Assembly: GCA_009702405.1 (NCBI GenBank)
Contig: WLIC01000037.1
Span: forward strand, 1 to 6,417
Origin: Actinomycetota bacterium
GTDB lineage: Bacteria; Actinomycetota; Actinomycetes; Actinomycetales; Microbacteriaceae
Direction of reading: 5' to 3'
DNA length: 6,417 nucleotides
In this document: in pieces, positions 1 through 6,417 of the stretch
Layout of the letters: every line of letters starts with the position of its first letter
Numbering within the stretch: the first letter of the stretch is position 1
The notes under the pieces: model-generated
Databases searched by the model: none
Told to the model about the DNA's origin: nothing
The model's input: only the letters and a program-made list of their open reading frames with translations
Program-made: the position numbers and the translations under genes

Positions 1-476
1 CCGAGGACGAAGAGCGCCCTCAAGATGGCACTCCTGTTATAGATGTTGACCGTGGTGGCAAGATTACTTGGCATGGGCCTGGCCAACTTGTCGGTTACCC
101 AATCATGAAACTTCCTGAGCCAATCGATGTTGTTGGTTATGTGCGCTGGATAGAGCAGGTTCTCATAGACAGCATTGCAGAGTTTGGACTCTATACGGAA
201 AGAGTTGAAGGTCGATCTGGCGTCTGGGCACCAGTTGGAAGTGCCCACGTCAAGATTGCAGCCATAGGCATCAGAGTAGCGGAACGAACAACCATGCATG
301 GCTTTGCTTTGAACTGTAATAACTCTTTGAAAGCCTACGAAACCATCATTGCCTGCGGTATCAAGGACGCAGAAACGAGTACGATAAGCGAGTTAGTGCA
401 AAGAGACATCACACCAGCTATGGCAAGCGTTGTTATTCAAAAGCACCTAACTTCGATCGGAAAAGTGACCAAGTGA
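1..476 (+). CDS. lipB: Lipoyl(octanoyl) transferase LipB, 5'-truncated by window edge
   Basis: LipB is a cytoplasmic enzyme that transfers octanoyl from octanoyl-acyl carrier protein to a lysine of lipoyl domains, the first step of endogenous lipoate synthesis. The frame is open from base 3 and gives 157 visible residues, so roughly 55-80 N-terminal residues of a typical 210-240 residue protein are missing. The substrate-binding signature [18 protein letters not shown] spans visible residues 16-33. The catalytic lysine is Lys84 (codon 252-254, in [11 protein letters not shown]), followed by MHGFALN. The catalytic cysteine is Cys118 (codon 354-356, in IIACGI). All expected active-site elements of the visible part are intact. 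The ATG at 105 is internal, because the conserved RGG..T.HGPGQ motif lies before it. The TGA stop overlaps the lipA start, so the two genes are probably co-transcribed and translationally coupled. Family assignment is secure; the true start cannot be seen. Confidence 0.96.
   Translation, partial: EDEERPQDGTPVIDVDRGGKITWHGPGQLVGYPIMKLPEPIDVVGYVRWIEQVLIDSIAEFGLYTERVEGRSGVWAPVGSAHVKIAAIGIRVAERTTMHGFALNCNNSLKAYETIIACGIKDAETSTISELVQRDITPAMASVVIQKHLTSIGKVTK
459..464 (+). promoter_or_regulatory. Shine-Dalgarno of lipA supporting the GTG start
   Basis: GGAAAA lies 8 bases before the GTG at 473, inside the last codons of lipB. It favours GTG 473 over the in-frame ATG at 500 (Met10), which has no purine-rich stretch at the right distance. 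The stop and start share the four bases GTGA, typical of coupled genes. Confidence 0.6.
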
Positions 477-1468
477 CCCAAGAGCCAGCACCAAAGCGCA
501 TGCTGCGTGTTGAAGCACGCAATGCCGAGGTCCCTATTGAACGTAAGCCTGAATGGATTAAGACCAAGGCGAAGATGGGTCCTGAGTATCAGGCACTGCA
601 CACTCTGGTAAAAACTGAAGGTTTGCACACTGTCTGCCAAGAAGCGGGCTGCCCAAACATCTTTGAGTGTTGGGAAGATCGGGAAGCGACTTTCCTAATC
701 GGTGGAGCACAGTGCACAAGACGTTGCGACTTCTGTCAGATTGACACCGGTAAGCCAGCTAATTTGGATCCAGATGAGCCAAGAAGAGTTGGTCAATCTG
801 TTGTGAAGATGCAGCTGCGCTACGCAACAGTTACCGGTGTTGCTAGAGATGATCTTCCTGATGAAGGTTCATGGCTTTACGCAGAAACCATTAGACAAAT
901 TCACAAGCAATCTCCTGGCACAGGTGTTGAAATCCTTGTTCCTGACTTCTCAGGTAAGCCTGAATGGTTGCAAAAAGTTTTCGATGCCCAACCCGAAGTA
1001 TTTGCTCACAACGTTGAAACAGTTCCTAGAATCTTCAAACAGATTAGACCTGCTTTCACTTACGAACGTTCACTCGATGTTCTAACTCAAGCCAGAAACG
1101 CTGGCATGGTTACCAAGAGCAATCTAATTCTTGGTATGGGTGAAGAAATCTCTGAGGTTGTTCAAGCGTTGCAGGATCTCTATGACGCTGGCACAGACAT
1201 CGTCACAATTACTCAATACTTGAGACCAACTGTTAGACATCATCCTGTTTCAAGGTGGGTTAAGCCTCAAGAATTCGTTGAGCTAAAAGAGATTGCTGAA
1301 GGCATGGGTTTCCTAGGCGTCCTTAGCGGTCCCCTAGTTCGCAGCAGCTACCGTGCTGGCAGACTTTGGGCTCAAAGCATGATCAAACGTGGCGACACTA
1401 TCCCTGAAAACCTCCAACACCTAGCTGAAGCCGCTGTACGCGACGGTTTCAGTCAGGCTGTCAACTAA
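473..1468 (+). CDS. lipA: Lipoyl synthase LipA (radical SAM)
   Basis: LipA inserts two sulfur atoms at C6 and C8 of protein-bound octanoyl groups to give lipoyl cofactors, acting in the cytoplasm after LipB. The 331 residues match the usual length. The auxiliary [4Fe-4S] cluster, which is sacrificed as the sulfur source, is bound by Cys55, Cys60 and Cys66 (C-x4-C-x5-C). The radical SAM cluster is bound by Cys81, Cys85 and Cys88 in CTRRCDFC. The C-terminal RSSYRAG motif (residues 290-296) supplies the conserved serine ligand of the auxiliary cluster. Other family blocks are [13 protein letters not shown] (116-128), PDFSG (157-161), HNVETVPR (179-186), SNLILGMGE (216-224) and TQYLRP (247-252). 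No key residue is missing. GTG is taken as start because of the 4-base overlap with lipB and the upstream GGAAAA. Half of its arginine codons are AGA/AGG (12 of 24 by my count), unlike glnA. Confidence 0.98.
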   Translation: MTQEPAPKRMLRVEARNAEVPIERKPEWIKTKAKMGPEYQALHTLVKTEGLHTVCQEAGCPNIFECWEDREATFLIGGAQCTRRCDFCQIDTGKPANLDPDEPRRVGQSVVKMQLRYATVTGVARDDLPDEGSWLYAETIRQIHKQSPGTGVEILVPDFSGKPEWLQKVFDAQPEVFAHNVETVPRIFKQIRPAFTYERSLDVLTQARNAGMVTKSNLILGMGEEISEVVQALQDLYDAGTDIVTITQYLRPTVRHHPVSRWVKPQEFVELKEIAEGMGFLGVLSGPLVRSSYRAGRLWAQSMIKRGDTIPENLQHLAEAAVRDGFSQAVN

Positions 1469-1489
1469 ACAACCAATAGGCTAAACATC

Positions 1490-2206
1490 ATGGCAAAAGA
1501 TAAATCAAAGAAAAAAGCTGACAAAGCTCCAGGTCTCTTCGCACAATTCGGCGAGCAAGTACGTTTCCTGAAAGATGCTGACCCTAAAGCACTACCAATC
1601 GGAGTCTTAGTTGGTATTGGTGCATTTTTGGCTATCAGCGCCGTTGGTGCAATCATCTCCAACTTCAACTTCCTCGGCATAGTCATCTGGGCAATCCTTG
1701 GTATTGCTTCTGGTTATCTGACCTGCTTACTGGTGCTTACTCGGAGAGCTAACACAGCGATCTTCAAGAAGTACGAAACCGAACCAGGTCGCGTAAGCAT
1801 CACAGTTGGCACGCTAACCCGCAGAACCTATAAAGGATCAAACCAGCCAGTTGCCATCAACCCGAAGACCAAAGACATGGTATTCAGAATCGTGGGACCT
1901 GCTGGTGTTGTTCTGATGGGAGAAGGTGCTAAAACAAGCACCAAGGCATTACTTGAAGACGAGAGACGTAAAGTCCAGCGCGTTGCTTCAGGTGTCAGCG
2001 TTCACACCTTCTACAGCTCTCAAGATGGTGAAGGCGTCCCACTAGTTCAGCTACACAAGAAGGTAAAGCAACTCAAGAGAACCCTGAACAGAGCAGAAAT
2101 TGCGGCTGTTCAGAACCGCCTTTCAGCCCTAGATACCCGTTTCGGTATGCCAATTCCTAAGGGAATTGACCCAGCCAAGATGCGTGCATCAAAGCGGATT
2201 CAGTAG
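1490..2206 (+). CDS. DUF4191 family membrane protein of unknown function
   Basis: This 238-residue protein looks like the actinobacterial DUF4191 family, which habitually follows lipA; no function is established. What can be seen: a lysine-rich N-terminus (residues 3-12), a short amphipathic stretch, then two hydrophobic segments at about 36-57 and 61-84 separated by only SNFN, forming a tight helical hairpin. Arg85-Arg86 after the second helix and the basic N-terminus predict that both ends are cytoplasmic. The C-terminal soluble part (about 87-238) contains GPAGVVLMGEG (136-146), the most family-like block, then LLEDERRKVQRV (154-165), VPLVQLHKKV (183-192) and a basic tail. There is no signal peptide and no recognisable catalytic motif. 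It lies 21 bases after lipA, so is probably in the lip operon; its Shine-Dalgarno is weak (AGG at 1478-1480). The family call is from recalled resemblance; the membrane hairpin is plain in the sequence. Confidence 0.85.
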   Translation: MAKDKSKKKADKAPGLFAQFGEQVRFLKDADPKALPIGVLVGIGAFLAISAVGAIISNFNFLGIVIWAILGIASGYLTCLLVLTRRANTAIFKKYETEPGRVSITVGTLTRRTYKGSNQPVAINPKTKDMVFRIVGPAGVVLMGEGAKTSTKALLEDERRKVQRVASGVSVHTFYSSQDGEGVPLVQLHKKVKQLKRTLNRAEIAAVQNRLSALDTRFGMPIPKGIDPAKMRASKRIQ

Positions 2207-2219
2207 TTTTCAGAAACTT

Positions 2220-2235
2220 TTTACAAGCCTGAAAC
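2220..2235 (+). promoter_or_regulatory. Candidate GlnR-type nitrogen-regulator box
   Basis: TTTAC-AAGCCT-GAAAC fits the actinobacterial GlnR operator form gTnAC-n6-GnAAC with exact spacing and one mismatch, at the weakly conserved first G. It lies about 95-110 bases before the glnA start codon and about 50 bases before the tentative transcription start, a plausible place for an activator. No good second box follows at the usual 22-base step (2242-2246 is TTGCC). GlnR commonly controls glnA in actinobacteria, but whether this organism has GlnR cannot be seen here. Confidence 0.35.
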
Positions 2236-2243
2236 ATAGTTTT

Positions 2244-2258
2244 GCCTAAGTCTTAGGC
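2244..2258. repeat. Perfect inverted repeat, 7+1+7, upstream of glnA
   Basis: GCCTAAG-T-CTTAGGC is a perfect palindrome with a 1-base centre. Such short symmetric dyads are typical of operators for dimeric regulators. An imperfect outer layer exists: CCTGAA at 2228-2233 is complemented by TTCAGG at 2259-2264. In addition AAGCCT (2225-2230) can pair with AGGCTT (2255-2260), an alternative to the inner stem. No run of T follows, so it is not a convincing intrinsic terminator for the upstream gene. The dyad is certain; its function is inference. Confidence 0.5.
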
Positions 2259-2278
2259 TTCAGGGCGATAAAGTGGTC

Positions 2279-2300
2279 TTGAGCGTAATGGATCGCTCGA
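2279..2300 (+). other. Leader hairpin in front of glnA
   Basis: TTGAGCG (2279-2285) pairs with CGCTCGA (2294-2300), seven pairs including one G-U, with the 8-base loop TAATGGAT. It would sit at or near the 5' end of a glnA transcript if the tentative -10 at 2267-2274 is used. It may stabilise the message or be incidental. No T-run follows, so it is not a terminator. Confidence 0.35.
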
Positions 2301-2315
2301 AACCCACAAACCTTT

Positions 2316-2320
2316 GAAGG
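2316..2320 (+). promoter_or_regulatory. Shine-Dalgarno of glnA
   Basis: GAAGG followed by GG ends 9 bases before the ATG at 2330, a good ribosome-binding site that supports this start. It overlaps the stop codon (TGA, 2315-2317) of a 9-codon upstream ORF. Confidence 0.7.
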
Positions 2321-2329
2321 GCTCTCCCT

Positions 2330-3763
2330 ATGTTTAAATCAGCATCCGAGGTCATCAAATTCATCAAAGATGAAGACGTCAAGTTCGTTGATGTTCGCTT
2401 CACCGATCTACCTGGTGTTCAGCAACACTTCAACTTGCCTGTTAGTCAGATTGATGAAGACTTCTTCGTAAACGGCCAACTATTCGATGCTTCATCGATT
2501 CGCGGCTTCGCTTCAATTCACGAGTCAGACATGCAGCTAATCCCTGATGTCACAACTGCTTACCTAGATGGTTTCCGTGTTGAGAAGACTCTTATCATCA
2601 ACTTCGACATCTACAACCCACGTAACGGTGAGATCTACCACCGTGACCCACGTCAGGTTGCTAAGAAGGCTGAAGCGTACCTAGCTTCAACCGGTATCGC
2701 AGACACTGCGTTCTTCGCTCCTGAAGCTGAATTCTTCATCTTCGACGAGGTTCGCTTTGAGACAAAGTCAAACACCGCTTATCACTTCGTTGATTCAATC
2801 GAAGGTACTTGGAACTCAGCTCGCGAAACTGAATCAGATGGTGGTCGTAACCTAGGAAACAAGACACCTTACAAGGGTGGTTACTTCCCAGTTTCTCCAG
2901 TTGACCACTTAGCTGACATTCGCGATGAGATTGTTCTAAACCTTGAAAAGGCTGGACTATCCGTTGAGCGTAGCCACCACGAAGTTGGAACTGCTGGTCA
3001 GTGTGAAATCAACTACAGATTCAACACTTTGGTTCAGTCAGCTGATGATGTCTTGAAGTTCAAGTACATCGTGAAGAACACTTCATACAACTACAACAAG
3101 ACCGCTACCTTCATGCCTAAGCCACTTTTCGGTGACAACGGTTCAGGTATGCACGTTCACCAGTCGCTATGGAAAGATGGCAAGCCATTGTTCTATGACG
3201 AGAACGGCTACGGCGGTCTATCAGATCTAGCTCGTTGGTACATCGGTGGACTACTAAAGCACGCTCCAAGCTTGCTTGCTTTCACTAACCCAACAGTTAA
3301 CAGCTACCGTCGTCTAGTTCCTGGTTTCGAAGCTCCAGTAAACCTTGTTTACTCTGCTGGTAACCGTTCAGCTGCTATTCGTATTCCAATGACTGGTACT
3401 AACCCGAAGGCTAAGCGCATTGAGTTCCGCGCTCCTGATGCTTCAGGTAACGCCTACCTTGCATTCGCTGCAATGTTGATGGCTGGTCTTGATGGAATCA
3501 AGAACCGCATTGAGCCACACGCTCCAGTTGACAAGGACCTTTACGAGTTGCCACCAGAGGAAGCTAAGAACATTCCTCAGGTTCCAGGTTCACTCGAAGA
3601 AGTTCTAAAGGCACTAGAGGCAGACCACGACTACCTGTTGGCAGGCGATGTTTTCACTAAGGATCTAATTGAGACTTGGATTGATTACAAGCGCGAGAAG
3701 GAAATCAAGCCTTTCGCTCAGCGTCCACACCCATACGAGTTCGAGCTTTACTACGGCGTTTAG
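2330..3763 (+). CDS. glnA: Glutamine synthetase type I (GlnA1, adenylylation-regulated)
   Basis: This cytoplasmic dodecameric enzyme makes glutamine from glutamate, ammonia and ATP and is the main ammonium assimilation step. The 477 residues agree with actinobacterial GlnA1 (478 in M. tuberculosis), with most key residues offset by one. The N-terminal beta-grasp domain (about 1-100) holds Asp53 in DASSIRGF, which helps bind ammonium. The catalytic domain carries the metal ligands Glu132 and Glu134 (PEAEFF), Glu218 and Glu226 ([11 protein letters not shown]), His275 (GSGMHVH) and Glu365 (RIEFRAPD). It also has the flap Glu334 (PGFEAP) and substrate-binding Arg346 and Arg367. Tyr405 in DLYELPPEE is the adenylylation site of the beta subclass, the target of GlnE encoded next door. 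The ATG is supported by GAAGGG upstream. By my count 21 of 22 arginine codons are CGT/CGC, the bias expected of a highly expressed gene. A strong terminator follows directly. Confidence 0.99.
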   Translation: MFKSASEVIKFIKDEDVKFVDVRFTDLPGVQQHFNLPVSQIDEDFFVNGQLFDASSIRGFASIHESDMQLIPDVTTAYLDGFRVEKTLIINFDIYNPRNGEIYHRDPRQVAKKAEAYLASTGIADTAFFAPEAEFFIFDEVRFETKSNTAYHFVDSIEGTWNSARETESDGGRNLGNKTPYKGGYFPVSPVDHLADIRDEIVLNLEKAGLSVERSHHEVGTAGQCEINYRFNTLVQSADDVLKFKYIVKNTSYNYNKTATFMPKPLFGDNGSGMHVHQSLWKDGKPLFYDENGYGGLSDLARWYIGGLLKHAPSLLAFTNPTVNSYRRLVPGFEAPVNLVYSAGNRSAAIRIPMTGTNPKAKRIEFRAPDASGNAYLAFAAMLMAGLDGIKNRIEPHAPVDKDLYELPPEEAKNIPQVPGSLEEVLKALEADHDYLLAGDVFTKDLIETWIDYKREKEIKPFAQRPHPYEFELYYGV

Positions 3764-3776
3764 TCGTAAAAGCTTT

Positions 3777-3805
3777 AGCGGGTCATCGAAAGATGGCCCG
3801 CTTTT
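3777..3805 (+). terminator. Intrinsic terminator of glnA, possibly bidirectional
   Basis: AGCGGGTCATC (3777-3787) pairs with GATGGCCCGCT (3792-3802), 11 pairs with one U-G, closed by a GAAA tetraloop and followed by TTTTGCTTT. It begins 13 bases after the glnA stop. An outer stem of AAAGC (3769-3773) and GCTTT (3806-3810) can form around a TTT/TTT internal loop. Read on the minus strand the same hairpin would be followed by AAAGCTTTTAC, a poorer U-tract. It could still help end glnE, whose stop codon at 3809-3811 abuts it. Confidence 0.92.
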
Positions 3806-3808
3806 GCT

Positions 3809-6417
3809 TTAAGCGAAGAACAGTCTTTCAAAGACCATGCGAGACCTGCGAGTGAAAGCTAGGTAATCTTCTTCAAGCTTTGAAGCAGAACCTCTTGGAT
3901 ACTCAAGTATTCTCGCCATGCCTTCGAGTTGTCGTCTATCGGTTGGCAATACATCAGATCTCTTGTTTGACCAGAGCACTGAAGCAGATCTAATGCGACT
4001 TGATAGTAACCAAGCTTCCTCTAAAACTCGTGCGTCATGAGCTTCGATTAAACCAGCAACTACAAGAGCTTCTAGTGCCTCAAGTGTTCTAGGAGTCCTA
4101 ATCGATGGATGTTCATTGCCATGTTTGAGTTGAAGTAATTGAACGAGCCATTCGATGTCACTCAGCGAACCACGGCCTAACTTGAGATGACGCTTTGGAT
4201 CTGCTCCTTGAGGAAGTCTCTCATTTTCAACACGAGCCTTGATTCGTCTAATCTCTACGATGGATTTATTCTCAAAGTTAGCTGGATAGCGATAAGCATC
4301 AACTAACTCATTGAAGCCTTCACGCAGCTGCGCAGAGCCGTAAATCATGCGGGCACGTAATAGAGCTTGATTCTCCCAAATGTCAGCCCAACGAGAGTAA
4401 TACGCTTTATAGGATTCGAGAGATCTGGTAACCGCGCCGTTTTTACCTTCAGGGCGGAGATCCATATCTAGTTCAAATTCAAGCTGTGGATCAGTCGCTA
4501 GTCGTTTGATTTCACTGATAACTAACTCAGCTGCTTTTTGGGCTATAGCAACAGGAATGGTTGGTTTCGGGTCGTAAACAAACATGACATCAGCATCGCT
4601 GCCAAAGCCAAGCTCTGCGCCACCGAATCTGCCCATGGCAACTATGCCAAAATCAACCAGATCTAGCACAGGAGAATCATTGTGCTTCATGCTCTCAAGG
4701 ACCGCAGTAGCAAGAGATTCTAGATACCACTGTGTGATGTCTGTGAGCCCTGTGCCAAGTTCTTTGAGGGTTAGCTCACCAACAACAGCACCTAAAGCAA
4801 GACGCAAAGTTTCTCTGCGGCGAATGTGTCTTATGGCTTTACCAAATTCTTCGAGCGAATCGTGTCTAGTTCCAAGCGACTCTGATTGCATTCTTAGTGT
4901 TTCTAAGTTTTGAGGATGTAATTGAGTGACGTCTTCGAACCAGGCTGCGCCTTCAGGAATCAACTCCAACATCGCTGTGGCAAGTCGACTTGTTGATAAC
5001 GCTACAGTCATGCGTTCAGCAGCACCGGTGCTATCTCTAAGCATGCGCAAGTACCAGTGTGATTCACCCAGGTTTTCACTTAGTCTTCTGAAAGCCAATA
5101 ATGCCGAGTCAGGATCGGTTCCTTCAGCAAACCACTGAAGCAAGACAGGTAACAACTGTTTCTGGATCTGCGCTCGTCTTGATAGACCAGAAGTTAGTGC
5201 TGAGATGTGAGTAAGCGCTCCCTTTGGATCAATGAAGCCAATAGCCGCTAAACGATCTGCTGCTTGATCATTTGAGAGCTCTAGACCATCAGAGGCTTTG
5301 GACACAGCAGCAAGTAATGGTCGATAGAAAATCTTCTGGTGCAAAGCCCTTACTTGCTGCTTCACTTCCTGCCAGTGCTTGAGAAGATCCTCTGCAGTCC
5401 AGGCAAGGTTCACTGAACGAGCTATTGCTCGCTGAGCGTTCTCTTCCAAGGGCATCAAATGAGTTCTTCTCATTTGAGCCATCTGAATGCGATGTTCAAT
5501 AAGACGCAAGAACTTATAGTGCTGAGAGAACTCTTGAGCCTCAGCTCGACCGATGTATCCACCTGCAGCTAACTGGTCGATAGCCGTAATCGTATCTGGT
5601 GCATGAACGCTATCGTCTGTTCTACCGTGGACTAGTTGCAATAGTTGAACGGTAAATTCAATATCTCTAAGTCCACCAACACCAAGTTTTATCTGACGAT
5701 CAACTTCATCTTCAGGAATGTTTGCACTAACTCGCTCGCGCATTCGCTGCACTGATTCAACAAAGTTCTCACGCTGTGTTGATTGCCAAACCAGGGGCTG
5801 AACTGCGGCAAAATAACGAGACCCGAGTTCTTTATCCCCGGCCATTGGTTTAGCTTTTAGCAAGGCCTGGAACTCCCAGTTCTCTGCCCAACGTGAATAG
5901 TAAGCCTGGTGTGAATCAAGCGTTCTAACTAATGCTCCCGATTTACCTTCTGGTCGAAGATTGGCATCGACTTGCCACAGGGCTGGCTCAGGATTGTTGG
6001 CATCCATAGCTCGCATCAGTCTGGTGGCCAACTTGGTAGCAATAGCTAACATGCGTTCGTTTTCAAGGGTTTCAGTTGCTGACTCTGCGACATAGATCAC
6101 ATCAACATCGCTGATGTAATTTAGCTCTCCTGCTCCACCTTTACCCATACCGATAACTGCAAGTCGAGTGTTGTTTACTTCTTCCTCGGTAAATGTTCCA
6201 AATTCGGTGCTCTCAATGAGTTCTTTGCGAGCAATAACAAGTCCTGCTTCTAGTGCAGCACCTGCCAAGTCAGCCAGGGCAAGTGAAACTCTAGGTTGAG
6301 CTTTTTGTGGATCTGCTTGAGATAAATCAAAGATTGCAATCTTGAGAAGTTCGGTTCGGTAGCAAACTCTGATTGCTGAAACAAACTCTGCAGAGTTGAA
6401 TTCCTTTTGCTTGAGAG
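3809..6417 (-). CDS. glnE: Glutamine synthetase adenylyltransferase / adenylyl-removase GlnE, N-terminus beyond window
   Basis: GlnE covalently controls glutamine synthetase: one domain adds AMP to the GS tyrosine (inactivating) and the other removes it, under control of PII and glutamine. The frame stays open to the window edge and gives 868 visible residues; a full actinobacterial protein is about 990, so roughly 120 are missing. The N-terminal removase domain has GMGKGGAGELNYISDVD, with Asp103 and Asp105 (visible numbering) as metal ligands, then VDANLRPEGKSG. The C-terminal transferase domain has AMGRFGGAELGFGSDAD, with Asp607 and Asp609, then DMDLRPEGKNG. Each half also has AYYSRWA..WE.QALL and LG.G.L.DIE..VQLLQL.HG, so the protein is an internal duplication with both active sites intact. 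The TTG at 6268 is not the start: GlnE-like sequence (TELLKIAIFDLSQADP and more) continues upstream in frame. It is convergent with its target gene glnA, with 45 bases between the stops. Confidence 0.98.
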   Translation of the reverse strand, partial: LKQKEFNSAEFVSAIRVCYRTELLKIAIFDLSQADPQKAQPRVSLALADLAGAALEAGLVIARKELIESTEFGTFTEEEVNNTRLAVIGMGKGGAGELNYISDVDVIYVAESATETLENERMLAIATKLATRLMRAMDANNPEPALWQVDANLRPEGKSGALVRTLDSHQAYYSRWAENWEFQALLKAKPMAGDKELGSRYFAAVQPLVWQSTQRENFVESVQRMRERVSANIPEDEVDRQIKLGVGGLRDIEFTVQLLQLVHGRTDDSVHAPDTITAIDQLAAGGYIGRAEAQEFSQHYKFLRLIEHRIQMAQMRRTHLMPLEENAQRAIARSVNLAWTAEDLLKHWQEVKQQVRALHQKIFYRPLLAAVSKASDGLELSNDQAADRLAAIGFIDPKGALTHISALTSGLSRRAQIQKQLLPVLLQWFAEGTDPDSALLAFRRLSENLGESHWYLRMLRDSTGAAERMTVALSTSRLATAMLELIPEGAAWFEDVTQLHPQNLETLRMQSESLGTRHDSLEEFGKAIRHIRRRETLRLALGAVVGELTLKELGTGLTDITQWYLESLATAVLESMKHNDSPVLDLVDFGIVAMGRFGGAELGFGSDADVMFVYDPKPTIPVAIAQKAAELVISEIKRLATDPQLEFELDMDLRPEGKNGAVTRSLESYKAYYSRWADIWENQALLRARMIYGSAQLREGFNELVDAYRYPANFENKSIVEIRRIKARVENERLPQGADPKRHLKLGRGSLSDIEWLVQLLQLKHGNEHPSIRTPRTLEALEALVVAGLIEAHDARVLEEAWLLSSRIRSASVLWSNKRSDVLPTDRRQLEGMARILEYPRGSASKLEEDYLAFTRRSRMVFERLFFA

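Larger units (their letters stand above)
2207..2329 (+). promoter_or_regulatory. glnA upstream control region and leader
   Basis: These 123 bases between the DUF4191 gene and glnA contain no gene but are dense in signals. In order they are: a GlnR-like box (2220-2235), a perfect dyad (2244-2258), a tentative extended -10 region GATAAAGT (2267-2274), a hairpin (2279-2300) whose loop holds the ATG of a 9-codon upstream ORF (2288-2317), and the glnA Shine-Dalgarno (2316-2320). A separate glnA promoter here is likely, because glnA has very different codon bias from the lip genes. No well-spaced -35/-10 pair stands out: TTGCCT (2242-2247) lies 19 bases before GATAAA. The start point is therefore not fixed; about 2279 is my best guess. 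Confidence 0.5.

Noticed and set aside
105..476. lipB beginning at ATG 105 as a complete 123-residue protein
   Set aside because: The conserved [18 protein letters not shown] motif is encoded in frame before this ATG, with no stop back to base 3; the gene is cut by the window edge.
437..640. Minus-strand 67-codon frame across the lipB-lipA junction
   Set aside because: It lies opposite well-conserved lipB and lipA coding sequence and its translation has no recognisable family character.
837..1085. Plus-strand 82-codon frame inside lipA
   Set aside because: An out-of-frame shadow of the radical SAM core of lipA, with no independent ribosome-binding signal or motif.
1465..1686. Minus-strand 73-codon frame opposite the DUF4191 gene
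   Set aside because: Antisense to the membrane-hairpin coding region; its composition follows from the complementary strand.
2244..2264. Intrinsic terminator for the DUF4191 gene
   Set aside because: The dyad has a 1-base centre (6 pairs with a 3-base loop as RNA) and is followed by TTCAGGGC rather than a T-run.
4584..5138. Two plus-strand frames (4584-4913 and 4926-5138) opposite glnE
   Set aside because: They lie antisense to conserved glnE sequence including the transferase active site; the serine-rich translations are typical shadow products.
3809..6268. glnE beginning at TTG 6268
   Set aside because: The frame stays open to 6417 and the upstream translation is GlnE-like, so this TTG is an internal leucine.
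1..6417. Mobile element, CRISPR array, tRNA/rRNA, phage or defence genes
   Set aside because: No transposase, integrase, direct-repeat array or RNA gene was seen; nearly all bases are covered by five conserved housekeeping genes, and the one sizeable gap (123 bases) fits a promoter and leader.

Overview
The window is an ordinary chromosomal housekeeping segment of an actinobacterium with an unusually low GC content for that phylum; a spot count of one 60-base line inside glnA gives 45%. The assignment rests on gene order and on actinobacterial protein signatures: LipA with RSSYRAGRL, a GlnA1-type glutamine synthetase, and a two-helix DUF4191 protein. The order lipB-lipA-DUF4191 gene-glnA with glnE convergent matches the Mycobacterium tuberculosis order Rv2217-Rv2218-Rv2219-(Rv2219A)-Rv2220-Rv2221c as I recall it. 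Low GC with this content would suit small-genome aquatic actinobacteria (acI/Nanopelagicales or low-GC Microbacteriaceae). That last step is inference.

Layout. Positions 1-476 (+) hold the 3' part of lipB (octanoyltransferase), overlapping by 4 bases the GTG start of lipA (lipoyl synthase, 473-1468, +). After 21 bases comes a DUF4191-type membrane protein (1490-2206, +). A 123-base gap (2207-2329) carries the likely glnA control region: a GlnR-like box, a perfect 7+1+7 dyad, a tentative -10, a leader hairpin, a 9-codon upstream ORF and a Shine-Dalgarno. glnA (glutamine synthetase type I) fills 2330-3763 (+). A strong hairpin terminator follows at 3777-3805. glnE (glutamine synthetase adenylyltransferase/adenylyl-removase) then runs on the minus strand from the right edge of the window to 3809. 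Its N-terminus lies beyond the window.

How the genes work together. LipB moves octanoyl from acyl carrier protein to lipoyl domains of 2-oxoacid dehydrogenase and glycine cleavage proteins, and LipA inserts the two sulfurs. GlnA makes glutamine from glutamate, ammonia and ATP. GlnE switches GlnA off and on by adding AMP to, and removing it from, a tyrosine, which is visible here as Tyr405. The DUF4191 protein has no known function.

I saw no mobile element, CRISPR array, tRNA, rRNA, phage gene or defence system. There is no evidence for a new multi-gene system. The items most worth a second look are in the glnA upstream region and the uncharacterised membrane protein.
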